Part shown: one piece after another, positions 1 through 6,496 of the stretch
Numbering within the stretch: the first letter of the stretch is position 1
Layout of the letters: each line of letters begins with the position of its first letter
DNA from: an uncultured Anaerolineae bacterium
GTDB lineage: Bacteria > Chloroflexota > Anaerolineae > Anaerolineales > Villigracilaceae
Direction of reading: 5' to 3'
Assembly: GCA_903854805.1 (NCBI GenBank)
Contig: CAINXK010000563.1
Span: 1-24,987 of the forward strand
Length of the DNA stretch: 24,987 nucleotides
Notes under the pieces: model-generated
The model's input: only the letters and a program-made list of their open reading frames with translations
Told to the model about the DNA's origin: nothing
Databases searched by the model: none
Program-made: the position numbers and the translations under genes

Positions 1-86
1 ACCGCCATTTGGGCTTGCAGCTTTTGCAGCTGAGCCATCATTGGGTTTCCGCCCATTGCGGGCGCTCTGTTAAATCCTTTAGCCAT
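1..86 (-). CDS. ybaB: YbaB/EbfC-family nucleoid-associated protein, N-terminal fragment
   Basis: Only the first 28 codons are in the window; the gene runs off the left edge. The reverse strand starts with ATG at 86, preceded by a good AGGAGA ribosome-binding site at about 92-97. The visible protein begins MAKGFNRAPAMGGNPMMAQL and continues into a Gln/Met/Lys-rich helix, typical of YbaB/EbfC proteins, small dimeric DNA-binding proteins that coat the nucleoid. It lies 63 bases downstream of dnaX on the same strand. The order dnaX-ybaB (usually followed by recR) is a classic conserved bacterial cluster and is the main support for the call, because the fragment itself is short. The gene is probably co-transcribed with dnaX; no terminator is visible between them. 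Confidence 0.8.
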   Translation of the reverse strand, partial: MAKGFNRAPAMGGNPMMAQLQKLQAQMA

Positions 87-149
87 TGTTATCTCCTGAT
101 TGGGCACGAATGAAGACGAATAAGATAAGCACAAACAAAGATCAGCAGG

Positions 150-1715
150 TTACTGCACATCAACGATCTCTCCGCCAAGCTGACTGGCAGCAGCGACCAT
201 TCCATCCGGTTTGACATGGGCGGGTAAAGCATTCTTATTACCAGAAACAACCGCCTGAATCGGCAGATCCACGCCCAAAGCCTCATGAATGGCCTTGCGG
301 GTCAGGTCCAGGCTCTCGGGGCGGTTAAATTTTTCCTGCAAAATGTCACTTGCGAAAGATACGATCAGTACGCCATCGCGAATATCCAAAACCCTGCCCG
401 AATTGAGCAAGGCTGCAACATTGCCGTCCTTGGATTTCACCAATTGTGAAATCTGCTTCCAAGCCTTGCTGACCTGTTCAAGCGTCAGAGACCCACCCAC
501 TGATTTGGTTTCTGTCGATTTGTTCTGCGCCTGAGCCAATCCGGTCGAGTGAGTGTTAGGCGGCGACACCCGGTTAGGTTCTGGCCCGCTGGCAGGCCTG
601 GAGGCTGCGGCACGGGGGGCTGAAACTACATCCACCTGCACTGGTTCCAAAACATCGGCAAAAGCCAGTTCAAGCCCCAGGGATGGAGACCAACCACCGC
701 GCTGATCCGTTGCTGCGCCATTAAAGGCCCGCATCATGCGCAAAACCTCGGCCGTAGTAATGGCATCAGCATGCGTTTTCATCTGTGTCCGAACATCGCT
801 GGAAACTTCAACCTGTCCGCCATTGCCCATTTGAATAAGCATGATATTGCGCAGGTAATCAACAACCTGTCTGGCCAGGGCACGAGCATCCGCCCCACCA
901 TCCAGAGCACGGTGAATTTGATCAAGCCCGACCCCAGGCTGCCGGTCGATGACTGCTTGAACAATCGCCAGAACTGATTGGCTGGTTGCGGTGCCAAGCA
1001 CAGTTTGGGCCAACTCCAGGGTAATTCGTTCACCGGTGGAGGCTAGTTGGTCAAGCAAGGAAATCGCATCGCGCATACCACCGGACGATTGGCGCGCAAT
1101 CGTATTGAGCGCTTCGGCATCGGCCTGAATATTCTCAGATTTACAAATATCATTCAAGTGACGCGAAATCTCACTGACCGGAACACGCCTGAATTCGTGA
1201 CGCTGACAACGCGAGAGCACAGTAGCCGGGATTTTGTGAATTTCAGTGGTGGCAAGGATAAAAATGGCGTGCGGCGGCGGTTCTTCCAGTGTTTTTAAAA
1301 GCGCGTTAAATGCGCCAGATGATAGCATGTGGACTTCATCAACAATATAGACTCTGAATTTCCCTTGCGACGGGGAAAAATTGATCTTGTCGCGCAGCTC
1401 GCGGACATCATCGACCCCATTATTTGATGCAGCATCAATTTCGACCAAATCCATGAAGCGGTTTTCGTTGACCCCCACACAGTGGGCACACTCATTACAG
1501 GGACGTTTTCCCGCCTCAGGATGGAGACAGTTGACCGCTTTTGCCAAAAGCCGTGCTGCTGTTGTCTTTCCAGTTCCACGTGGTCCACTAAATAAATAAG
1601 CGTGCGCAACACGATCAGTGGCCACGGCGTTTTTCAACGTCTGGATTATATGCTCCTGAGAGATCACTTCGTCCCAGAGCTGTGGGCGCCATTTTCGATA
1701 GAGAGCTTGGGTCAT
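150..1715 (-). CDS. dnaX: DNA polymerase III subunit gamma/tau
   Basis: A 521-aa AAA+ clamp-loader subunit that loads the beta sliding clamp at the replication fork. Visible motifs: Walker A GPRGTGKT (residues 44-51), a zinc-module cysteine set (C63, C73, C76, C79), Walker B-type DEVH (126-129), sensor-1 ATTE (155-158) and the SRC arginine-finger motif (168-170). The AAA+ core and collar occupy roughly residues 1-370. A low-complexity Ala/Pro/Ser linker follows (about 370-410) and then a short C-terminal domain. The length suits a short tau or long gamma form. I saw no strong A-run slippery site of the E. coli type, so a frameshifted gamma product is not indicated. No clear Shine-Dalgarno precedes the ATG. 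It is the first gene of a probable dnaX-ybaB operon, with a candidate promoter about 110 bases upstream. Confidence 0.97.
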   Translation of the reverse strand: MTQALYRKWRPQLWDEVISQEHIIQTLKNAVATDRVAHAYLFSGPRGTGKTTAARLLAKAVNCLHPEAGKRPCNECAHCVGVNENRFMDLVEIDAASNNGVDDVRELRDKINFSPSQGKFRVYIVDEVHMLSSGAFNALLKTLEEPPPHAIFILATTEIHKIPATVLSRCQRHEFRRVPVSEISRHLNDICKSENIQADAEALNTIARQSSGGMRDAISLLDQLASTGERITLELAQTVLGTATSQSVLAIVQAVIDRQPGVGLDQIHRALDGGADARALARQVVDYLRNIMLIQMGNGGQVEVSSDVRTQMKTHADAITTAEVLRMMRAFNGAATDQRGGWSPSLGLELAFADVLEPVQVDVVSAPRAAASRPASGPEPNRVSPPNTHSTGLAQAQNKSTETKSVGGSLTLEQVSKAWKQISQLVKSKDGNVAALLNSGRVLDIRDGVLIVSFASDILQEKFNRPESLDLTRKAIHEALGVDLPIQAVVSGNKNALPAHVKPDGMVAAASQLGGEIVDVQ

Positions 1716-1825
1716 TTTGGCCGTCGTATGTCAGTACCAGATTTTATATAGAAATATCCAAACAGATCAGATTTCGTCAGCCGCAATCAAGATTGCAGGA
1801 ACACAACCAGAGTTTTCTGTTACGA

Positions 1826-1852
1826 ATCATAGCATGTTTTTCTAAAAATCAA
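1826..1852 (-). promoter_or_regulatory. Candidate dnaX promoter (extended -10)
   Basis: On the reverse strand TATGAT (1826-1831) is preceded by TGC, giving an extended -10. TTGATT lies 15 bases upstream at 1847-1852; the overlapping TATTGA gives 17-base spacing. The predicted start, near 1819, leaves a leader of about 100 bases before dnaX. That leader contains a 6-bp inverted repeat (GCAATC/GATTGC) at 1783-1796. Position and orientation fit dnaX; it is only a motif match. Confidence 0.45.
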
Positions 1853-1912
1853 TAATACGATTCGAGGCATATCCCCAAATTGCCTTTGTTTTTCAGGTAA
1901 TACGGAGCAAGG

Positions 1913-2842
1913 TTATCGCTGCATTAATAAAGCAACCCAATCATTGATTTGGCGCTTATCAACAAGTTTGAGACCATACTTCTCGCCGGCAACAACTACA
2001 TCATTGGCCTGGTGTTCGAGAATCCCAGATAAGATGATCGCACCGCCTGGTTCAATTAGATCAGCCAGGCCAGCATCAAACAACCGGATCAACACCGGTG
2101 CCAGGATATTCGCCAGGACAAGCGGCGCGTGACTGAGCGCAAATTCTCCGGCCTTCACTTCGGCAACCGATCCTAAACCAATCACAAACTGGTCGACTGG
2201 GATGGCATTATTATCAGAATTTTCACGGCTGTTTTTAGTCGAGGCATCATCAATATCCACGCCCAAGACAATCTCAGCACCCAGCTTGAGCGCAGCGACC
2301 GACAGGATGCCAGAACCGCAGCCAACATCAATCGCAGATCCTGGAGCTTTGAATCTTGCCGGATCATCGAAAACCGTCTCCATTAAATCCAGGCATAACT
2401 GGGTTGTAGGATGTGTGCCTGTGCCAAATGCCATGCCCGGATCAATCCGAATCGAAATCCGCGCAGGCTCACTGGATTCCATCCAGACTGGCACAATGAT
2501 CAGGCGCTTGCCGATCAAAATAGGTTGGTAGCGGGTTTTCCAGGCTTCCATCCAGTTCTGGTCTGCAATGGGAGTAAAAACAGCAGCCGGAAGCGGCTGG
2601 ATCATCCCCAGGTAATACAGTGACTCTTCCAGTTTCTGGCGGGTATCATCCAGAGTCTCATCCGCGGTCAAGTAAGCGCGCACGGTGATATCACCAACGG
2701 GCGTACCTTCATCTTCTTCATCGTTAAACTTGACGGCCTGTTCGGTCATTACACCGTTTGGCGCGTAGCGCGCCAAAACATCAGCAACAGCTTCCGCCAG
2801 CTCACCATTAACAGTCAAGGATACTTCCAGCCAGTTTGTCAT
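1913..2842 (-). CDS. prmA: Ribosomal protein L11 methyltransferase
   Basis: A class I SAM-dependent methyltransferase of 309 aa that trimethylates ribosomal protein L11. The N-terminal substrate-binding domain (MTNWLEVSLTV...) is followed by the PrmA signature FGTGTHPTT (about 139-147), SAM motif I DVGCGSG (about 172-178), the acidic residue ending motif II (D196) and NILA (about 245-248), the PrmA version of the NPPY-type motif. I chose the ATG at 2842, which begins the conserved MTNWLEVSL sequence; an in-frame TTG at 2854 would add four residues. Neither start has a strong Shine-Dalgarno. It lies 66 bases downstream of dnaJ. The dnaJ-prmA order is common in hrcA-grpE-dnaK-dnaJ loci, so this is most likely the last gene of the heat-shock operon. 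Confidence 0.95.
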   Translation of the reverse strand: MTNWLEVSLTVNGELAEAVADVLARYAPNGVMTEQAVKFNDEEDEGTPVGDITVRAYLTADETLDDTRQKLEESLYYLGMIQPLPAAVFTPIADQNWMEAWKTRYQPILIGKRLIIVPVWMESSEPARISIRIDPGMAFGTGTHPTTQLCLDLMETVFDDPARFKAPGSAIDVGCGSGILSVAALKLGAEIVLGVDIDDASTKNSRENSDNNAIPVDQFVIGLGSVAEVKAGEFALSHAPLVLANILAPVLIRLFDAGLADLIEPGGAIILSGILEHQANDVVVAGEKYGLKLVDKRQINDWVALLMQR

Positions 2843-2908
2843 ATCGATATCCAATTCAGGGTCGGGTTTTTGTGGTTAAAGATCAATCGGTCGGCACAAA
2901 AGGCAGCC

Positions 2909-4033
2909 TTAGCCACCCAACGCCTCATTCAGCCAATCCAAAAAGCCCTTTTGTTGGGGCTTTGGGGTTGTCCCCAGGGTTAGTGCCAGTTTCTCAAACA
3001 GTTCGCGCTGTTCAGCCGACAGTTTTTTGGGAATATCGACGTTGACAATCACGCGCTGGTCGCCTCGCCCGCTCTGACGAATACGCGGGACACCCTTGCC
3101 ACGCATATTGAACATCGTACCCGGTTGGGTCCCAGACGGAATATTCAATCTTTCATCTTTTGCATCCACCGTTGGGACGGGAATTTCGGCACCAAGCACT
3201 GCCTGGGCAATGTTAATATTCAGGTCAAGGATGATATCTTCACCCTTGCGTTTAAAAAATTCATGCGGTTTCACATCCACCGCAATAAAGAGATTGCCAT
3301 TCGGCCCGCCGTTAGAACCGGGCTGGCCCTCACCTGGCAGCCGGATCTGCATACCATTATCCACACCTGCAGGAATGGAAACCGTCTTCTTGACCCTTTT
3401 CCGTTCCTGTCCGCGCCCAACACAGGTATGGCAGACCTTTTCAATAATTTGACCACGCCCCTGGCAAGCCTGGCATGGCACAGTTTCGACCATCTGAACA
3501 ATAAAGGTCTGGCGCACCTGGCGAACTTCACCGCGCCCACCACAAGTCCCACAAGTCTTGACACTGCTACCCGGTTCGGCACCGTTGCCACGACAGGTGG
3601 AACATATTTCGTCGCGCTCGTATTCGATTTCTTTTTCCATACCAAAAACGGCTTCTTCAAAGGAGAGCCCGACTGCCATTTGCAGATCACGACCGCGCCG
3701 TGGGGCATTTCGCCGCGAACCACCCCGGTTGCCCCCCATGCCAAAACCAAACAACTCTTCGAAGATATCTTCGAAGTGAACACTGTAATCCTGGGTACCA
3801 CCCATATCGCCCAAACCGGCTCGCCCAAAACGATCATAGCGCGCGCGTTTATCCGGATCAGAAACTACGCTATAAGCCTCATTAATTTCCTTAAACTTAT
3901 CTTCAGCGTCTGCATCTTTGTTCACATCCGGGTGAAATTGGCGCGCCAGCTTGCGAAATGCCTGCTTTATCTCGTCCGGGGTGGCTGTGCGTGCTATGCC
4001 CAGAATTTCATAATAATCACGGTTTGTCGTCAT
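2909..4033 (-). CDS. dnaJ: Chaperone protein DnaJ (Hsp40)
   Basis: A full-length type I DnaJ of 374 aa. It delivers substrates to DnaK and stimulates its ATPase. Domains in order: J-domain (1-70) with the HPD motif at 34-36; Gly/Phe-rich linker (about 73-110, GFGMGGNRGGSRR); cysteine-rich zinc domain with four CxxCxGxG repeats (C144/C147, C161/C164, C187/C190, C201/C204); then the C-terminal substrate-binding and dimerisation domains. Its ATG overlaps the stop of the preceding 55-aa ORF (ATGA), which predicts translational coupling. It is co-transcribed with hrcA and grpE from the CIRCE-controlled promoter. The usual dnaK neighbour is absent here, so DnaK must be encoded elsewhere. Confidence 0.98.
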   Translation of the reverse strand: MTTNRDYYEILGIARTATPDEIKQAFRKLARQFHPDVNKDADAEDKFKEINEAYSVVSDPDKRARYDRFGRAGLGDMGGTQDYSVHFEDIFEELFGFGMGGNRGGSRRNAPRRGRDLQMAVGLSFEEAVFGMEKEIEYERDEICSTCRGNGAEPGSSVKTCGTCGGRGEVRQVRQTFIVQMVETVPCQACQGRGQIIEKVCHTCVGRGQERKRVKKTVSIPAGVDNGMQIRLPGEGQPGSNGGPNGNLFIAVDVKPHEFFKRKGEDIILDLNINIAQAVLGAEIPVPTVDAKDERLNIPSGTQPGTMFNMRGKGVPRIRQSGRGDQRVIVNVDIPKKLSAEQRELFEKLALTLGTTPKPQQKGFLDWLNEALGG

Positions 4034-4197
4034 GAATTTATCCCATCATTAACTGCAACATAGTGTTCCGGATTGGATCCGAACAAGGAAACCGGGCACT
4101 TTACTTCGGCAAGTAAAATCGCAACATGTTCGCTGCCAGGCATAACGGGCACAACAGGCATTAACGTACCAGGATCATCGCAAGCAATCTTTGGCAT
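4030..4197 (-). CDS. Uncharacterised 55-aa protein coupled between grpE and dnaJ
   Basis: A small ORF with no recognised family. It starts at an ATG only four bases after the grpE stop. Its TGA overlaps the dnaJ ATG (ATGA), so it fills the grpE-dnaJ gap exactly. The protein begins MPKIACDDPGTLMPVVPVMP, has a Val/Leu-rich centre (HVAILLAEV) and ends ...HYVAVNDGINS. It has two cysteines (residues 6 and 34), no membrane segment and no signal peptide. Codon use looks like a genuine gene, with G-rich first positions and no rare-codon runs. The Shine-Dalgarno is weak, so translation probably depends on ribosomes finishing grpE. It occupies the place where dnaK normally sits, but is far too short to be a dnaK remnant and shows no DnaK motif. 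A chaperone accessory role is only a guess from position. Confidence 0.55.
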   Translation of the reverse strand: MPKIACDDPGTLMPVVPVMPGSEHVAILLAEVKCPVSLFGSNPEHYVAVNDGINS

Positions 4198-4201
4198 ATT
4201 G

Positions 4202-4744
4202 TTACTGGGCCACTTTTACCAGGGCAGGTCGCAGAACACGATCGCCATGCATATAACCCTGTTGAAGAATGGCGATAACCATGCCAGATTCATGCTTATC
4301 CGAAGGTTCCTGCATAATCGCCTCATGCAACACCGGATTAAAAGGTTGGCCTTCAGCCTGCATGCGCGTAACACCTTCGGCATCCAGAATGGACAAGAAT
4401 TTCCGGTAAACCAGCTCAATCCCATCGGCCCAAACATCACCAGCCGTCCGGTGAGCCAGTGCGCGTTCAAGGTCGTCAATGCCGGACAAGAATTTCTTAA
4501 TTGTAGAGCCGGATGCAACGCGACCCACCAGGGCATTTTCCAACTCTGTGCGGCGGCGATAGTTCACAAAATCGGCGCGCTCACGCTGTAAAGCATCCAG
4601 GTATTCCTGCACTTTGGCCTGAGCATCGGATAATTGAGATTTAAGCGCATCCACCTCAGGGTTCGAAATTTGCTCTACCGTTTCCTGTTCATTGGATTCA
4701 GTTTCTTCAGTTTGCTCTTTGGGCGTGCTTTTCTTGTCATGCAT
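4202..4744 (-). CDS. grpE: GrpE nucleotide exchange factor
   Basis: A 180-aa GrpE that releases ADP from DnaK. The acidic, Gln/Glu-rich N-terminus (1-30) leads into a long coiled-coil helix (about 30-75). The conserved core follows: DFVNYRRRTELE, then KKFLSGIDDLERAL, and near the C-terminus the beta-domain residues GVTRMQAEGQPFNPVLHEAIM and the ending GDRVLRPALVKVAQ. Length and architecture are normal. It lies 59 bases downstream of hrcA on the same strand and four bases upstream of the 55-aa ORF. The operon order hrcA-grpE supports control by the HrcA/CIRCE system. Confidence 0.96.
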   Translation of the reverse strand: MHDKKSTPKEQTEETESNEQETVEQISNPEVDALKSQLSDAQAKVQEYLDALQRERADFVNYRRRTELENALVGRVASGSTIKKFLSGIDDLERALAHRTAGDVWADGIELVYRKFLSILDAEGVTRMQAEGQPFNPVLHEAIMQEPSDKHESGMVIAILQQGYMHGDRVLRPALVKVAQ

Positions 4745-4803
4745 AGGTTCATACTCTCTTTAAGTGGATATTTTCTGACTTTTTGAAATTGCTGATATTT
4801 AGA

Positions 4804-5838
4804 TTATTCTGGAAAGGTCTCATTAACCAGATCGCTCAAAAGACTGGCCACATAACGCACAGTCGGAATGGTTTTACTATAAGACATACGCATTGGCCCA
4901 AGTACACCGAGCATACCAGTCACATGACCCGCAACCCCGTACCGCGCCAGAACCATCGAACACTGGCGCAATTCTTCCCAAGTGCCTTCACCACCGATCA
5001 ACACCTGCACACTGCCGGGGCCACTGTTTAAAACCGTGCGCGAAATCAATTCTTGCAGGGTGGAGCGCTCGTCAAACAAGCGCAGAGCCCGCCGGGCATC
5101 ATCTGACACATTAAAATCAGATTCAGCCAACACATTGCTCAGACCATCATAGTACAGGTTACCAGAAACACGGTCTGCAGCGCGTCGCATATCCTGGGAG
5201 ATCAATGTAATAATATCGGCTTCCAAGGCATCCGAATGGGTCGGAAGAACGCTGATCTCATCGATAGTCCGGCCGTTAAAACTCTGATTGATACGCATGG
5301 CAGCTATGGATAAGCGTTCCTGCGTTACAGGTTCAGCCAGAGTCAGGATTTGCTGACTGACCTCGCCACCCAGCATCACCAGCACCATCAACACCTGCCG
5401 TCCTTGCGTGGAGATCAATTCCACATGCTTAAACCAGGATTTCTCGGCATGCGGTGCAGTTACCAGCGAAACAGCCTGGGATTGGGTCGCAAGCACAGAA
5501 GCAGCCAGGGTCATCCACTGCTCCACATCGGCCCGCGATTGGTAAAATTGATGGCTGATGGTATTCTGGACGGATTCAGGTAGTTCGGCTTGCTGCATCA
5601 TATGGCTGACGAAGTATCGATAGCCATCTTCGCTCGGCACTCGCCCGGCTGAAGTATGGGGCTGTCGCAAATAACCTAATTCTGTCAGCGCTGCCATCTC
5701 ATTACGAATAGTGGCAGAACTCATATCCAAACGATAATGCTCTACAAGGCGCAATGAACCCACGGGCTGCGCGGAATCAATATAATCGCGCACCACAAGC
5801 ATCAGGATGGTTTTTTGGCGATCAGTTAATTCAGTCAT
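4804..5838 (-). CDS. hrcA: Heat-inducible transcription repressor HrcA
   Basis: A 344-aa HrcA, the repressor that binds CIRCE operators of chaperone operons and depends on GroEL for folding. The N-terminal winged-helix domain contains LTDRQKTILMLVVRDYI, then SSATIRNEMAALTELGYL and the hallmark QPHTSAGRVPSEDGYRYFV (about 60-78). The rest matches the GAF-like and dimerisation regions, with the C-terminal GVLGPMRMSYSKTIPTVRYV. The ATG at 5838 has no evident Shine-Dalgarno. A CIRCE element lies 18 bases upstream, between promoter and start, so the gene is autoregulated. It is the first gene of the hrcA-grpE-orf-dnaJ-prmA operon and divergent from the PerR-type regulator. Confidence 0.97.
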   Translation of the reverse strand: MTELTDRQKTILMLVVRDYIDSAQPVGSLRLVEHYRLDMSSATIRNEMAALTELGYLRQPHTSAGRVPSEDGYRYFVSHMMQQAELPESVQNTISHQFYQSRADVEQWMTLAASVLATQSQAVSLVTAPHAEKSWFKHVELISTQGRQVLMVLVMLGGEVSQQILTLAEPVTQERLSIAAMRINQSFNGRTIDEISVLPTHSDALEADIITLISQDMRRAADRVSGNLYYDGLSNVLAESDFNVSDDARRALRLFDERSTLQELISRTVLNSGPGSVQVLIGGEGTWEELRQCSMVLARYGVAGHVTGMLGVLGPMRMSYSKTIPTVRYVASLLSDLVNETFPE

Positions 5839-5856
5839 ATAAAATCAGCTATCCTA

Positions 5857-5883
5857 TTAGCACTCAAGTCATCAGAGTGCCAA
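5857..5883 (-). promoter_or_regulatory. CIRCE operator (HrcA-binding site)
   Basis: The inverted repeat TTAGCACTC, nine bases, then GAGTGCCAA matches the CIRCE consensus (TTAGCACTC-N9-GAGTGCTAA) with one mismatch. It lies just downstream of the hrcA promoter and 18 bases before the hrcA start, the standard location for HrcA autoregulation. Confidence 0.96.
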
Positions 5884-5896
5884 ACATCCGAATTTA

Positions 5897-5925
5897 ATCA
5901 TAACATGCGCAAAAACGAGCGTCAA
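5897..5925 (-). promoter_or_regulatory. hrcA operon promoter (sigma70-type)
   Basis: On the reverse strand TTGACG (5920-5925) and TATGAT (5897-5902) are separated by exactly 17 bases. The predicted start near 5890 places the CIRCE element within the first transcribed bases, the expected arrangement. Confidence 0.8.
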
Positions 5926-5962
5926 TAAGAATAGTGTTAGAAGGTTACAATCGGAATCATTC

Positions 5963-5990
5963 TTGACAACCAAAATATTTTATTTATAAT
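5963..5990 (+). promoter_or_regulatory. Promoter of the perR-like / ATPase operon
   Basis: TTGACA (5963-5968) and TATAAT (5985-5990), both perfect consensus hexamers, are separated by 16 bases. The -10 lies inside the left PerR box, so a bound repressor would exclude RNA polymerase. Confidence 0.85.
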
Positions 5991-6019
5991 CATTATAAAT
6001 TTATAATGATTATAAATAA
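5980..6019. promoter_or_regulatory. 40-bp palindrome containing two PerR boxes
   Basis: The sequence from 5980 to 6019 is a perfect 40-bp palindrome with no central spacer. Each half contains a 15-bp 7-1-7 repeat: TTATAATCATTATAA at 5984-5998 and TTATAATGATTATAA at 6001-6015. Both match the Bacillus PerR-box consensus TTATAATnATTATAA exactly, rather than the Fur (TGATAAT...) or Zur versions. The first box covers the -10 and the second covers the start region just upstream of the AAGGA ribosome-binding site. This is most likely the autoregulatory operator of the downstream Fur-family gene. Confidence 0.88.
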
Positions 6020-6028
6020 GGAATTATC

Positions 6029-6496
6029 ATGAATTCATCGGACCTGATAAACACACTCAAACTATCCAAAATGCGGCTTACCCCGCAACGCATGGCTATC
6101 TGCGAACTGCTAACCATTAGCGACCAGCACCCCACAGCAGCCATGATATACAGCGAACTTCGGCCCCAGTTTCCATCGCTTTCTCTCGCGACAGTCTATA
6201 ATACGCTCGATACTCTCGTCACCCTGGGCGCAGTTAACGTTCTCGGTCATGCCGGGGATGATCAGGTTCATTATGATGCGGACATGGCACCACATGTAAA
6301 CTTAGCTTGCGTGACCTGCCACCGCATTGTCGACATTCCATCTGCACACGTCCATCAGCTCAACAGCGAAATCAGCCAGGCATCCGGTTACAAACTGCGA
6401 GGAGCACGTGTTCTATATTATGGATTGTGCCCGGAATGTCAAAAAAAGCAGCAAACATCTGACATAGACGCTAAACAAACACCAAGGATAAGATGA
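6029..6496 (+). CDS. perR: PerR-like Fur-family metalloregulator
   Basis: A 155-aa Fur-family repressor. The winged-helix DNA-binding domain (about 10-75) contains RLTPQRMAICELL and SLATVYNTLDTLV. The C-terminal dimerisation domain has two CxxC pairs for structural zinc (C94/C97 and C134/C137). Aligned by eye with B. subtilis PerR, the regulatory iron/manganese site reads H34, D83, H89, N91, D102, so four of five ligands are kept and the second His of the HxH pair is Asn. The PerR assignment rests on the operator sequence, the Asp at D83 and the partner gene; a Fur or Zur role cannot be excluded. The start has AAGGA six bases upstream. Its TGA overlaps the ATG of the ATPase gene. Expected to sense peroxide or Fe(II)/Mn(II) status and repress its own operon. 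Confidence 0.85.
   Translation: MNSSDLINTLKLSKMRLTPQRMAICELLTISDQHPTAAMIYSELRPQFPSLSLATVYNTLDTLVTLGAVNVLGHAGDDQVHYDADMAPHVNLACVTCHRIVDIPSAHVHQLNSEISQASGYKLRGARVLYYGLCPECQKKQQTSDIDAKQTPRIR

Noticed and set aside
150..1715. Programmed frameshift site for a gamma form of DnaX
   Set aside because: No run of A residues followed by a stem of the E. coli type was found in the linker region.
3125..4063. 312-codon plus-strand ORF opposite dnaJ
   Set aside because: It mirrors dnaJ; the protein shows no domain and the reverse strand carries an unambiguous, complete DnaJ.
4073..4591. 172-codon plus-strand ORF opposite grpE and the 55-aa ORF
   Set aside because: Antisense of grpE with no motifs or ribosome-binding site; the reverse-strand genes explain the region.
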